Source: Micromonospora sp. LH3U1 (GTDB taxonomy: Bacteria > Actinomycetota > Actinomycetes > Mycobacteriales > Micromonosporaceae). Taken from it: a stretch of DNA of 64,000 nt. The DNA lies in NCBI RefSeq assembly GCF_028475105.1, contig NZ_CP116936.1, positions 1,488,001 to 1,552,000 on the forward strand. The letters run 5' to 3'. A model generated the notes under the pieces. It was not told the origin of the DNA. It did not search any database and saw only the letters and a program-made list of their open reading frames with translations. A program made the position numbers and the translations under genes. Position 1 is the stretch's first letter, and each line of letters starts with the position of its first letter. This document shows, in pieces, positions 36,908-45,405 of this stretch.

Positions 36908-38157
36908 TGTCGTACCTGCTCGGGGTGGTCCTCTTCGCCCTGGCCATCCTCATCTCGGTGAGCCTTCACGAGGCGGGTCACCTGCTGACCGCCAAGGCGT
37001 TCGGGATGAAGGTCACGAAGTACTTCGTCGGCTTCGGCCCCACCATCTGGTCGTTCCAGCGGGGTGAGACCGAGTACGGCCTCAAGGGCATCCCCCTCGG
37101 CGGCTTCTGCAAGATCGTCGGGATGACTCCGCAAGACGACGACGTCGAGCCCGGTGACGAGTCGCGGGTGATGTGGCGCTACCCGGTCTGGAAGCGGACG
37201 ATCGTGATGGCCGCCGGGTCGATCACGCACTTCGCGCTCGCCCTCGTCACGATCTGGATCCTCGCCGTCTCCGCCGGCCTGCCCAACCCGGACTTCCCGA
37301 CGACCGACACGCAGGCCCGCGAGGAGCCCGCGGTCATCCAGCTCAGCCCGTGTGTAGTGCCGGAGAACGCCGTGCGCGCGTGCACGCCCGCCGACGCGGC
37401 CAGCCCGGCCGCCCAGGCGCAACTGCGCAACGGTGACCGGATCACCTCGATCAACGGCACCCCGATCGGCTCCTACGGCGATCTGCTCACCAAACTGCGC
37501 GCGCTCAAGCCGGGAGAGACCGCGCAGATCCAGTACGTCCGCGACGGGCAGACGGCAAGCACCAGCACGGTGCTCGCGCAGACCCAGCGTCCGCCGCTGG
37601 ACAACCCGACCGGTGCCGCCGCGCCGGTGGCCGCCCTCGGCGTCGGCCTCGTCCCCACCACGCCCACCCGCGTGACGTACGGGCCGATCGGCGCCTTCGG
37701 CGCCACCGCCGACTTCACCGGTCAGTTGGCCGTCGGCACCGCCCAGGCGTTGCAGCGCCTCCCGCAGAAGGTCCCCGCCCTCTGGACCGCCCTCACCGGC
37801 GGCGAGCGGGACATCGACACCCCGATCAGCGTGGTCGGCGCCAGTCGACTCGGCGGCGAGGCCGTGGAGAACAACGCCTGGCTGGTCTTCTTCATGCTCT
37901 TCGTGTCGCTGAACTTCTTCATCGGCGTGTTCAACCTGCTGCCGCTGCTCCCGGTGGACGGCGGCCACATCGCCATCGCCTGGTTCGAACGGGCCCGCTC
38001 CTGGGTCTACGCGCGGATCGGCCGGGCCGACCCCGGCCGGGTGGACTACCTCAAACTGATGCCCTTCACGTACGCAGTGATCCTGATCGGTGGCGCGTTC
38101 ACGCTGCTGACGATCGCCGCGGACGTCGTCAACCCCATCACGCTCTTCTCAAGGTGA
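36907..38157 (+). CDS. rip1: site-2 intramembrane metalloprotease (Rip1/RseP)
   Basis: 416 residues. Zinc motif HEAGH in ISVSLHEAGHLLTAKAFGMK, third ligand region NLLPLLPVDGGHIAIAWFE, four hydrophobic segments and one PDZ domain (~residues 160-225: LRNGDRITSINGTPIGSYGDLL). It cleaves membrane-bound anti-sigma factors; Rip1 (Rv2869c) does so in M. tuberculosis in the same dxr-rip-ispG order. Translation is coupled to dxr. Confidence 0.96.
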   Translation: MSYLLGVVLFALAILISVSLHEAGHLLTAKAFGMKVTKYFVGFGPTIWSFQRGETEYGLKGIPLGGFCKIVGMTPQDDDVEPGDESRVMWRYPVWKRTIVMAAGSITHFALALVTIWILAVSAGLPNPDFPTTDTQAREEPAVIQLSPCVVPENAVRACTPADAASPAAQAQLRNGDRITSINGTPIGSYGDLLTKLRALKPGETAQIQYVRDGQTASTSTVLAQTQRPPLDNPTGAAAPVAALGVGLVPTTPTRVTYGPIGAFGATADFTGQLAVGTAQALQRLPQKVPALWTALTGGERDIDTPISVVGASRLGGEAVENNAWLVFFMLFVSLNFFIGVFNLLPLLPVDGGHIAIAWFERARSWVYARIGRADPGRVDYLKLMPFTYAVILIGGAFTLLTIAADVVNPITLFSR

Positions 38158-38166
38158 GTGCCTGAA

Positions 38167-39339
38167 GTGACCGCTATCAGTCTCGGTATGCCCGCCGTGC
38201 CGCCCCCGCCGCTCGCTCCCCGTCGGGCCAGCCGCCAGATCATGGTTGGTTCGGTGCCGGTCGGTGGCGGTGCGCCGGTGTCCGTGCAGTCGATGACCAC
38301 GACCCTCACCTCCGACGTCAACGCCACCCTTCAGCAGATCGCCGAGCTGACCGCGTCCGGTTGCCAGATCGTCCGGGTGGCCGTGCCGTCCCAGGACGAC
38401 GTCGAGGCGCTGCCCGCGATCGCCAAGAAGTCGCAGATCCCGGTGATCGCCGACATCCACTTCCAGCCCAAGTACGTCTTCGCGGCGATCGATGCCGGCT
38501 GCGCGGCGGTCCGGGTCAACCCGGGCAACATCCGGCAGTTCGACGACAAGGTCAAGGAGATCGCCCGTGCCGCGGGGGCGGCGGGAGTGCCGATCCGGAT
38601 CGGTGTCAACGCCGGGTCGCTGGACAAGCGGCTGCTGGCCAAGTACGGCAAGGCGACCGCCGAGGCGCTCGTCGAGTCGGCGCTGTGGGAGTGCTCGCTG
38701 TTCGAGGAGCACGGCTTCCGCGACATCAAGATCTCGGTCAAGCACAACGACCCGGTCGTGATGATCCGCGCGTACCGGCAGCTCGCCGAGCAGTGCGACT
38801 ACCCGCTGCACCTGGGCGTCACCGAGGCCGGCCCGGCCTTCCAGGGCACCATCAAGTCGGCGGTCGCCTTCGGTGCCCTGCTGGCCGAGGGGATCGGCGA
38901 CACCATCCGGGTGTCGCTGTCCGCCCCGCCGGTCGAGGAGATCAAGGTCGGCAACCAGATCCTGGAGTCGCTCGGCCTGCGCGAGCGGGGCCTGGAAATC
39001 GTCTCCTGCCCGTCCTGCGGGCGGGCACAGGTGGACGTCTACAAGCTCGCCGAGGAGGTCACCGCCGGTCTGGAAGGGCTGCCGGTGCCGCTGCGCGTGG
39101 CCGTGATGGGCTGCGTCGTCAACGGTCCGGGCGAGGCCCGCGAGGCCGACCTCGGTGTCGCCTCCGGCAACGGCAAGGGCCAGATTTTCGTCAAGGGGCA
39201 GGTCGTCAAGACGGTGCCCGAGGCGCAGATCGTGGAGACGCTGATCGAGGAGGCGCTGCGGATCGCCGACGAGATGGGCGCCGAGCTTCCCGAGGAGCTG
39301 CGCGGGCTGGTCACCGGCCCGACCGTCACCGTGCACTGA
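38167..39339 (+). CDS. ispG: 4-hydroxy-3-methylbut-2-enyl-diphosphate synthase IspG
   Basis: About 390 residues from GTG 38167 ([15 protein letters not shown]); GTG 38158 directly after the rip1 stop is an alternative, but AAGGTGAG at 38151-38158 is better spaced to 38167. Iron-sulfur enzyme of the MEP pathway. TIM-barrel start [10 protein letters not shown] and the cluster cysteines in [11 protein letters not shown] and [11 protein letters not shown] are visible. Confidence 0.97.
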   Translation: MTAISLGMPAVPPPPLAPRRASRQIMVGSVPVGGGAPVSVQSMTTTLTSDVNATLQQIAELTASGCQIVRVAVPSQDDVEALPAIAKKSQIPVIADIHFQPKYVFAAIDAGCAAVRVNPGNIRQFDDKVKEIARAAGAAGVPIRIGVNAGSLDKRLLAKYGKATAEALVESALWECSLFEEHGFRDIKISVKHNDPVVMIRAYRQLAEQCDYPLHLGVTEAGPAFQGTIKSAVAFGALLAEGIGDTIRVSLSAPPVEEIKVGNQILESLGLRERGLEIVSCPSCGRAQVDVYKLAEEVTAGLEGLPVPLRVAVMGCVVNGPGEAREADLGVASGNGKGQIFVKGQVVKTVPEAQIVETLIEEALRIADEMGAELPEELRGLVTGPTVTVH

Positions 39340-39352
39340 TTTTCCAAGTGGA

Positions 39353-39388
39353 AAAAGCGGCCGTTCCCCACGGGGAACGGCCGCTTTT
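39353..39388 (+). terminator. strong intrinsic terminator after ispG
   Basis: AAAAGCGGCCGTTCCCC (39353-39369) pairs perfectly with GGGGAACGGCCGCTTTT (39372-39388), ending in a T-run. It ends the dxr-rip1-ispG operon. A small TTTTCC/GGAAAA stem precedes and partly overlaps it. Confidence 0.93.
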
Positions 39389-39448
39389 GTGGTGTCCCGG
39401 CCCGTCGGTGTCGGCGGGCCGGGTGTGGTGCTGAGGTGCGGCCCGGCG

Positions 39449-40045
39449 TCACTCGGATTCGGCGAGGATCGCGTACAGCTTGCGTCGGGTCTCGTCGAGC
39501 ACCTGGGCGGCGCGCTCGCGCTGGTCGTCGGTGCCGTTCATCATCACCTGGCGCAGGGCGTTCATCGCCTGCGCGCCGGAGTCACGGATGTCGTGCCAGC
39601 TGCTCACCGTGCCCTGGGCGACGTCCGCCCAGGGCGGGGTCTGCGCGGCCTCGGTGGCCTCCGCCTGACCTGCCTCGGTGACCGTGAACCGCTTTCGCCC
39701 GCCGCCGGACTCCTCCGTGCTGGCGACGATCACGCCCTCGTCCTCCAGTAGTTGGAGGGTGGGGTAGATCGAGCCCGGGCTCGGCCGCCACGCACCGCCG
39801 GTGCGGGAGTCGATCTCCTGGATCATCTCGTAGCCGTGCATCGGCCGCTCGGTGAGCAGGGCCAGCACGGCACCCCGGACGTTGGGGCGTCGGCCCCGAC
39901 CCCGTCCACGGCCTCGACCGCCCCAGGGGCCGCCGTGTCCGTGCTCGTGGCCATGGCCGCCATGCGGACCGGGCGGGACCGGCGGGAAGCCGAACCCACG
40001 CATCCGGGCCTCGTGCATCGGGTGGTGCTGTCGGTGGAACCTCAT
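39449..40045 (-). CDS. PadR-family regulator with His/Gly-rich N-terminus
   Basis: 198 residues from ATG 40045 (MRFHRQHHPMHEARMRGFG), with AGGAAG upstream. Residues 1-55 are rich in His, Gly and Arg (GPHGGHGHEHGHGG, then GRGRGRGRGRR), suggestive of metal binding. The PadR winged helix follows (VRGAVLALLTERPMHGYEMI, PSPGSIYPTLQLLEDEGVIV), with a C-terminal dimerisation helix. It is divergent from an MFS gene, the usual PadR-transporter pairing, so it probably represses both. Confidence 0.9.
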   Translation of the reverse strand: MRFHRQHHPMHEARMRGFGFPPVPPGPHGGHGHEHGHGGPWGGRGRGRGRGRRPNVRGAVLALLTERPMHGYEMIQEIDSRTGGAWRPSPGSIYPTLQLLEDEGVIVASTEESGGGRKRFTVTEAGQAEATEAAQTPPWADVAQGTVSSWHDIRDSGAQAMNALRQVMMNGTDDQRERAAQVLDETRRKLYAILAESE

Positions 40046-40073
40046 CGGGTTCTTCCTCTCTTCGTACTGTCGC

Positions 40074-40138
40074 TGATGCATCAACGATATATCGGCAATG
40101 CATCGCCGACAACCTCTTCTTTGCAAACCGTACGTACG
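40074..40138. promoter_or_regulatory. operator region between padR and MFS genes
   Basis: Three perfect 10-bp palindromes lie in this AT-rich 112-bp gap: TGATGCATCA (40074-40083), CGATATATCG (40085-40094) and CGTACGTACG (40129-40138). ATGCATC recurs at 40099-40105. They are good candidates for PadR binding and overlap the likely promoters of both divergent genes. Confidence 0.55.
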
Positions 40139-40157
40139 TCTTGCTAGAGTGCCGATC

Positions 40158-41381
40158 ATGCGCCTGCTTCCTCCGCCGGGCCCGGCCCGGGTCCTCACCC
40201 TCGGCACCCTGGTCAAAACCGTCGGGCGTGGGCTGTGGCTCGTCGCCAGCGCGCTCTTCCTCACCCGATCGGTCGGCCTGTCGGCGACCCAGGTGGGCAT
40301 CGGGCTGACCATCTCGGCGCTGGTCGGTGTACTGGCCAGCACACCGAGCGGCTACCTGGCCGACCGCGTCGGCCCACGGGGTGTGCAGGTCGGCGCGCTG
40401 TTCGCCGCCGGGATGTTGACCACCGGCCTGATCGCCGTCCGGTCATTCCCCATGTTCGTGCTGGTGGGAGCCGCCACGGCACTCGCCGACGCGATCGAGC
40501 GCGGCGCCCGGGGCGCGCTGATCGCCGGAGCGATCCCCGCCGACCAGCGGGTACGCACCCGCGCCTACCTCCGGGCCACCACCAACGTCGGGATCTCCAT
40601 CGGCGCCGTCCTCGGCGGATTCGCCATCGCCGCCGACACCCGCACCGGATACGTCGCGCTGATCCTGACCGCGGCGGCGGCGTCAATGGCCGCAGCGGCG
40701 GTCTTCCTCCGACTGCCCGCCGTCGCCCCGGTCGCCGCCCCGACGCACGGCCCCCGGCTGATCGCCCTGCGGGACCGCCCCTTCCTCGCCTTCACCCTGG
40801 TCGACGGGCTGATGTCCATGCACTTCAGCCTGCTCACCATCGCCCTGCCGCTGTGGATCGCCGGGCACACCCGGGCACCCGTCTGGATGATCTCCGCGTT
40901 GACGCTGGTCAACACCGTGCTGGTGGTGCTCCTCCAGGTACGCGTCGCGGGTAGCGCCGCCACCCTGCCCGGAGCCGCCCGCGCCGCCCGTCGAGCGGGC
41001 GTGGCCATCGCCCTTGCCTGCGTACTCTTCGCTGCCAGCGGTGCGCTGCCCACGGCCGGTGCCATCGGCCTGCTCGCCTGCGGGTCGCTCGCCCATGTGA
41101 CCGGGGAACTGTGGCACTCCGCCGCCGGCTGGGGAATCTCCTTCGGGCTGGCGCCAGCGGACGCCCAGGGGCAGTACCAGGGGGCGTACGGCATGGGCTA
41201 CGAACTGGGCAAGATGCTCGCGCCGGTAGTGGTCACCAGCCTCGCGCTCGGCTGGGGCGTACCGGGCTGGCTTGTGCTCGGTGCCCTGTTCCTCCTGCTC
41301 GGGGCCCTGGTGCCCCCGGTCGTCCGGTGGGCCGGGCGGACCCGGCCGATCAGCGAGCCCGCAGAGCCGGTGACCGTCTGA
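40158..41381 (+). CDS. MFS transporter
   Basis: 407 residues starting MRLLPPPGPARVLTLGTLVK, with about 12 hydrophobic segments. The loop 2-3 motif is PSGYLADRVGPRGVQVGAL (GxLaDrxGxr form). The family of drug exporters and sugar transporters cannot be resolved further. It starts divergently from the PadR gene and is presumably repressed by it. A longer frame from 40098 is less likely because it would overlap the operator. Confidence 0.9.
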   Translation: MRLLPPPGPARVLTLGTLVKTVGRGLWLVASALFLTRSVGLSATQVGIGLTISALVGVLASTPSGYLADRVGPRGVQVGALFAAGMLTTGLIAVRSFPMFVLVGAATALADAIERGARGALIAGAIPADQRVRTRAYLRATTNVGISIGAVLGGFAIAADTRTGYVALILTAAAASMAAAAVFLRLPAVAPVAAPTHGPRLIALRDRPFLAFTLVDGLMSMHFSLLTIALPLWIAGHTRAPVWMISALTLVNTVLVVLLQVRVAGSAATLPGAARAARRAGVAIALACVLFAASGALPTAGAIGLLACGSLAHVTGELWHSAAGWGISFGLAPADAQGQYQGAYGMGYELGKMLAPVVVTSLALGWGVPGWLVLGALFLLLGALVPPVVRWAGRTRPISEPAEPVTV

Positions 41382-41438
41382 GAGCGGCCTCGTCACTCGA
41401 CCGGCGGAGCGGGGGGTCGATCTGGCAGGCTGGTAGTC

Positions 41439-42278
41439 GTGCTGACGGTGCCGGTACGGCAACTGGGGGAATCGGAGCGCCGCGCGGTCGAGCGACTGCT
41501 CGACCATGACCCGTTCGCGGGCGCGCAGGTCGCCGAGCGCATCGCCGCGCGCGGACTCTCCTGGTGGAGGGCAGAGGGCAGGATCCTGGGGTACGGCGCA
41601 CGGCGCAACCTGGAATCGCTCTGCTGGCTCGGCGGCAACCTGACCCCCGTGCTGGCCACCGACGCCGCGGTGGCCGCCTTCGCTGACCTGCTCGCCGGCG
41701 AGGAGCGGCTCTGCTCCTCCATCGTCGGCCGGGCCGATGCCGTCCTCGGGCTGTGGGACCGGCTCTCCGACACCTGGGGGCCAGCCCGAGACGTTCGCCC
41801 CAACCAGCCACTGCTCGCCGCCGACACCCTGCCCTCCGTACCGGCCGACCCGGAAGTCCGCCAGGTCCGCTCCGGCGAGGTCGACCGGCTCTTCCCGGCG
41901 GCGGTGGCCATGTACACCGAAGAGGTCGGCGTCTCCCCACTGGCCGAGGACGCCGGGCGCAGCTACCGCCGGCGGGTCAACGACCTGGTCCGAGCCGGTC
42001 GGGCGTACGCCCGCTTCGTCGACGGCAAGGTCGTGTTCAAGGCCGAGTTGGCCGTGGTGACCAAGCGGACAGCGCAGGTCCAGGGCGTCTGGGTGGCACC
42101 CGAGTGGCGAGGCCGAGGGATCGCCACCGCCGCCATGGCCGCCGTGGTCCGCGACGCGCTGCTGCGGGTCGCTCCCACGGTCAGCCTCTACGTCAACGAC
42201 TTCAACCTCCCGGCCCGCCGGGTCTACGAACGCTGCGGCTTCCAGCCGATCGGCACCCTCGCCACGGTCCTCTTCTGA
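41439..42278 (+). CDS. DUF4081-type GNAT acetyltransferase
   Basis: 279 residues from GTG 41439. The N-terminal half (~1-120) is the DUF4081-type domain (VERLLDHDPFAGAQVAERIA, GYGARRNLESLCWLGGNL); the C-terminal half is a GNAT fold with acetyl-CoA loop VWVAPEWRGRGIATAAMAAV and NDFNLPARRVYERCGFQPIG. A homologue sits just after ispG in M. tuberculosis (Rv2867c), so the neighbourhood is conserved. Confidence 0.92.
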   Translation: MLTVPVRQLGESERRAVERLLDHDPFAGAQVAERIAARGLSWWRAEGRILGYGARRNLESLCWLGGNLTPVLATDAAVAAFADLLAGEERLCSSIVGRADAVLGLWDRLSDTWGPARDVRPNQPLLAADTLPSVPADPEVRQVRSGEVDRLFPAAVAMYTEEVGVSPLAEDAGRSYRRRVNDLVRAGRAYARFVDGKVVFKAELAVVTKRTAQVQGVWVAPEWRGRGIATAAMAAVVRDALLRVAPTVSLYVNDFNLPARRVYERCGFQPIGTLATVLF

Positions 42279-42283
42279 CCGTT

Positions 42284-42368
42284 GGCTGCTGGGCTGCTGG
42301 GCTGCTGGGTTGCTGGGTTGCTGGGGCGCGCTGGGGCGCGCTGGGGCGCGCTGGGGCGCGCTGGGGCG
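42284..42368. repeat. short tandem repeats
   Basis: About five CTGCTGGG/TTGCTGGG 8-bp units are followed by four GGGGCGCGCT 10-bp units. They start 6 bp after the GNAT stop. Likely a slippage-prone microsatellite. The rest of the sequence up to the IS30 end at 42476 has no gene. Confidence 0.85.
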
Positions 42369-42475
42369 AAGGCTGTTCGCTGCTGGGCGCGAGGTCTGCG
42401 TGCGGGTGGTCGCGGTGTAGTTGCCCGCTGCGGTGTGCTGGCTGCCGGCGCTGAACCCGGCCGCTTCGCTTCGGA

Positions 42476-43624
42476 CCTGCAGATCTTGGACAGTTTCCGT
42501 TCGCGGGGCGGGCTCAACCGGTGGTTGCAACACTGAGTAGCTGGGTCATCTTCTCACCTGGGGTGGCCCAGCCTAGGGTCATGCGGGGGCGGTCGTTGAG
42601 TTCGTCGGCGACGTGGTCGAGGCCGGCTTGGTCGATGGTGGTGAAGTCGAATTGGCCTTTGGGGAAGTACTGGCGCAGCAGTCCGTTGGTGTTTTCGTTG
42701 CTGCCGCGTTGCCAGGGACTGTGTGGGTCGCAGAAGTAGACCGGGCAGTCGGTGGCGATGGTGAAGTCACGGTGTCGGGCCATCTCGACGCCCTGGTCCC
42801 AGGTTAGCGAGGCTCGTAACCGTTGCGGGAGCCAGGTCATCGCGGCGGCCAGCTGAGACACGACGTGTTCGGAGACCTTGCCCTCGGGCAGCCCGACCAG
42901 GATCACGAACCGGGTAGCGCGTTCCACCAACGTGGCGATCGCGGAACCACCGCACCCACCCCGACGGACTCCTTCGAGCAGGTCACCCTCCCAATGCCCC
43001 GGCACCGCCCGGTCGGCGACCTCGGCCGGCCGGTCAGCGATGCGCAGGTTCACCCAGGGCCGAGCCGAACGCACCGCCCCAGCGCTCGCTGCCCGACGGC
43101 GGCGAGCGGCGCGACCCGATCGCAACGCCACCTGCCGCGTCAACTCCGCGCGTAGATTGCCCCGCGCCTGCAGGTAGATCGCCTGGTAAATCGTCTCGTG
43201 CGACACCCACATCTCCGGCGTGTCCGGGAACTGCGCCCGCAGGCGGGCACTGATCTGCTGCGGCGAACGACGTCGCCGCAGCATATCCAGCACTATCTGA
43301 CGCAACGGCCCGTCACCAGCCAACCGCGGCACCCGCCCGGAGCGGTTATGCCGCAGAAACGACGCCCACTGCGCCATCGACGGCTGATACCGCTGCCCGT
43401 AGCGCTCGAACCGGCCTACCTCCCGCGAGATCGTCGACACCGACCGCTCCAACCTGCGCGCGATCGACCGCAACGACTCATTCGCAGCCCGACCCAACCC
43501 GATCTGTTCCCGCTCCAGCGGGCTCAACCTCGACGCCATAACCACCCCAACGAAGATCACCGAAGGGTGTTGCAACCACCGGTTGAGCCCGCCCGGATAA
43601 CGGAAACTGTCCAAGATCTGCAGG
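42476..43624. mobile_element. IS30-family insertion sequence
   Basis: A 1149-bp element bounded by 58-bp inverted repeats (42476-42533 and 43567-43624) that match except for a few bases near their middle; both outer ends read CCTGCAGATCTTGGACAG inward. One transposase gene fills the interior. No convincing direct target repeat is visible at the borders, so the true ends could lie a few bases inside. Both ends and the transposase look intact, so the copy may be functional. Confidence 0.88.
42514..43539 (-). CDS. IS30-family transposase
   Basis: 341 residues from ATG 43539 (MASRLSPLEREQIGLG). N-terminal helix-turn-helix (SLRSIARRLERSVSTISREV), then the DDE integrase core with first Asp in VPGHWEGDLLEG, second Asp in LTWDQGVEMA and the Glu in SPWQRGSNENTNGLLRQYFPKG, all typical of IS30. 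The last residues (SVATTG) and the stop are encoded within the left inverted repeat. A longer frame starting MDSFRYPGGLNRWLQ is only the translated right inverted repeat. Confidence 0.93.
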   Translation of the reverse strand: MASRLSPLEREQIGLGRAANESLRSIARRLERSVSTISREVGRFERYGQRYQPSMAQWASFLRHNRSGRVPRLAGDGPLRQIVLDMLRRRRSPQQISARLRAQFPDTPEMWVSHETIYQAIYLQARGNLRAELTRQVALRSGRAARRRRAASAGAVRSARPWVNLRIADRPAEVADRAVPGHWEGDLLEGVRRGGCGGSAIATLVERATRFVILVGLPEGKVSEHVVSQLAAAMTWLPQRLRASLTWDQGVEMARHRDFTIATDCPVYFCDPHSPWQRGSNENTNGLLRQYFPKGQFDFTTIDQAGLDHVADELNDRPRMTLGWATPGEKMTQLLSVATTG

Positions 43625-43649
43625 GTCGTCGCGACCTGCCAAGGAAACG

Positions 43650-43688
43650 CCGCTGGCCGGCACCCCGGGGTGGGGTGCCGGCCAGCGG
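43650..43688 (-). terminator. terminator of the lysozyme-like gene
   Basis: CCGCTGGCCGGCACCCC (43650-43666) and GGGGTGCCGGCCAGCGG (43672-43688) are perfect 17-bp arms with a 5-nt loop. On the minus strand they follow the stop at 43729 and lead into GTTTCCTTGG. Confidence 0.88.
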
Positions 43689-43728
43689 TCGGTGTTCTGC
43701 GGTGCTGTTCTGCGGGTCGCGCGGTGGG

Positions 43729-44283
43729 TCAGCTGTTCCAGTGCTGGGCGACGAGGTCGGTGGCCTGCTGCTCCCACTGGGCGTAGGCGTCGGGGTAGGC
43801 GGAGACCTGGACGGTCTGCGCGGCCTGGGTCAGGGGCATGTCCTGCCACCCGTCGACCTGCTTGAGGCCCTTGAGGAATGCGGTGGTGGAGTAGGCGGGG
43901 TCGGTGATCTGTTCCGGGGTACCCCAACCGCTGGTCGGGCGCTGCTGGAACAGGCCCAACGAGTCGTGGTCGTTGGCGTCGCCGAGGTGGCCCAGGTTCT
44001 CCAACTTCGACTCCTGCAGACTCGTCGCGATGGAGATCACCGCGGCGCGCTCGGGCAGGCCGGCCTTCTTCGTGGCGGCGATGATCGCCTTGACGTTGGC
44101 GGTCTGCTCGTCGTTGAGGGTGATGCGGGACTGGTCGCCCTGAGGCGTGGCTGTCTGCACCGCGACCGCGACCGGCTTGGCGTCCGGGGTGGCGGCGTGG
44201 GCGGTGATCGGGCCGGCGAAGACACCGCCGGCGAACGCGAGACCAGCAACGGACAGCATGCTCTTACGAATGATCGTGTTCAT
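43729..44283 (-). CDS. secreted lysozyme-like/transglycosylase-like protein
   Basis: 184 residues from ATG 44283 (MNTIIRKSMLSVAGLAFAGG), with GAAGGAG 8 bp upstream. The signal peptide ends near AHAATPDA. The mature part contains AAVISIATSLQESKLENLGH and NDHDSLGLFQQRPTSGWGTPEQ, the lysozyme-like fold with Glu in the LQES position. These proteins are found in actinomycetes alone or fused to NlpC/P60 or M23 domains and are presumed to act on peptidoglycan. A separate terminator and long upstream region suggest its own regulation. Confidence 0.85.
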   Translation of the reverse strand: MNTIIRKSMLSVAGLAFAGGVFAGPITAHAATPDAKPVAVAVQTATPQGDQSRITLNDEQTANVKAIIAATKKAGLPERAAVISIATSLQESKLENLGHLGDANDHDSLGLFQQRPTSGWGTPEQITDPAYSTTAFLKGLKQVDGWQDMPLTQAAQTVQVSAYPDAYAQWEQQATDLVAQHWNS

Positions 44284-44542
44284 GGGGGTTAGCTCCTTCG
44301 GGGGTAGGAACACCCGCCCGCCGATGGGGGTCGGTGGTGCGGGTGTGAGCACCTCGTCCGGCGCTGCACATACATGGGGGAAAGTCTTAAAGGTCGGTGC
44401 CTACGGGCCGGGGGTGGCGTGTGCCGCCGGTGGCGGTCTACGAGCGCGGGGCTCATGGCGCCGGGGCGGCGGCCTGGAGCGGTGGCTCATGGCGCCGGGG
44501 GTCGGCGGCCTACGGGCGGTGGCTCGTGGCGCCGGGTTCAGG

Positions 44543-44571
44543 TGTAACGACCGGGGGCCGGGGGTCATTCC
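44543..44571 (-). promoter_or_regulatory. ECF-like promoter motif 1
   Basis: On the minus strand GGAAT and GTTACA are separated by 18 bp, which fits the SigR/SigH-type pattern (GGAA(T)-N18-GTT). It points toward the lysozyme-like gene, with the -10 about 260 bp from the ATG. Confidence 0.4.
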
Positions 44572-44629
44572 GGGGGTGGCCCATCCATCGGCAGCCTCGT
44601 GGAGGCGGTGGCCGGGCGGTCGTGGGGAC

Positions 44630-44658
44630 TGTAACGACCGGGCGGGGCCCGGCATTCC
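44630..44658 (-). promoter_or_regulatory. ECF-like promoter motif 2
   Basis: Second copy: GGAAT-N18-GTTACA on the minus strand, sharing GGTCGTTACA with copy 1 and a GC palindromic middle. Confidence 0.4.
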
Positions 44659-44731
44659 AACCCCGGGGGGATCGGCTTTCCAACCCCTGGGGGTGGGGTG
44701 GCGGGCCGGTGGTGCTGCGATCGTCAGAGTG

Positions 44732-44761
44732 TGTAACGACCCCCGGGCCGGCCATGATTCC
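44732..44761 (-). promoter_or_regulatory. ECF-like promoter motif 3
   Basis: Third copy: GGAAT-N19-GTTACA on the minus strand. The spacer is one base longer than in the other two, so it may be weaker or non-functional as a promoter. Confidence 0.3.
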
Positions 44762-44859
44762 GGCCCACGCGTGCGACCGGTCACAACCCAGGGGCAACGC
44801 AGACCGGACAAACCGCCCATGTGGCCCAACGAGCGCGCCCTCAGACCATCCAATCCGTC

Positions 44860-44936
44860 ATGATCCACTCGACGTCCTTGATGTCGGGGTGTCCGGGGCT
44901 GCGCGATACCCCGACATCACCGAAACCGAGTTGATC
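44860..44936. repeat. type I GATC palindrome, copy C
   Basis: Left arm ATGATCCACTCGACG...GATGTCGGGGTGTCC and right arm (reversed) TGATCAACTCGG...GATGTCGGGGTAT pair over ~32 bp. It shares the arm sequence of copies A and B but here follows no gene end, lying in the 1.3-kb gap. Confidence 0.8.
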
Positions 44937-45078
44937 ACCGAACGCCGATCATGCTGCGGCGTAGCAAATGCGGACAAAAGCCCGATCGGGGCGTGCTGTC
45001 TCCGGCGTGGGTGATCCATCGCGGCTTGGACGATCGCCTTCTGGTCCGGCCGGGGGCGTCCCCGGGGCCGAGGGCATG

Positions 45079-45405
45079 ACACGTGGCCGTGGCCGAGGGC
45101 GTGGCCGTGGCCGAGGGCGTGGCCGAGGGCGTGGCCGAGGGCGTGGCCAAGGGTGCGGGCGTGCGCGTGGCGTAGGGCGTGGGCGTGGCCGAGGGCGAAG
45201 GGTGCGGGCGTGGGCGTGCGCGTGGCGTAGGGCGTGGGCGTGGCCGAGGGCGAAGGGTGTGGGCGTGGGCGTGCGCGTGGCGTAGGGCGTGGGCGTGGCC
45301 GAGGGCGAAGGGTGCGGGCGTGCGCGTGGCGTAGGGCGTGGGCGTGGCCGAGGGCGAAGGGTGCGGGCGTGCGCGTGGCGTAGGGCGTGGGCGCGGGCTT
45401 GGGCT
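45079..45405. repeat. tandem repeat array, 49/55-bp units
   Basis: A run of GGCCGTGGCCGAGGGCGT-like short units (45083-45148) leads into units beginning AAGGGTG at 45149, 45198, 45253, 45308 and 45357 (lengths 49, 55, 55, 49, then a partial). Each contains GCGCGTGGCGTAGGGCGTGG; the 55-bp units have an extra GTGGGC. It is strand-asymmetric (G/T on the plus strand). No spacers, so not CRISPR. Confidence 0.9.

Noticed and set aside
42476..43624. Prophage or integrative element border
   Set aside because: Only a single IS30 element is present; xerC is the core housekeeping recombinase, and no phage structural or att-like repeats are seen.
44284..44400. c-di-AMP (ydaO) riboswitch before the lysozyme-like gene
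   Set aside because: Such switches often precede actinobacterial cell-wall hydrolases, but none of the conserved blocks I know could be found in the leader.
45079..45405. CRISPR array
   Set aside because: Units are contiguous tandem copies without unique spacers, and no cas genes are nearby.
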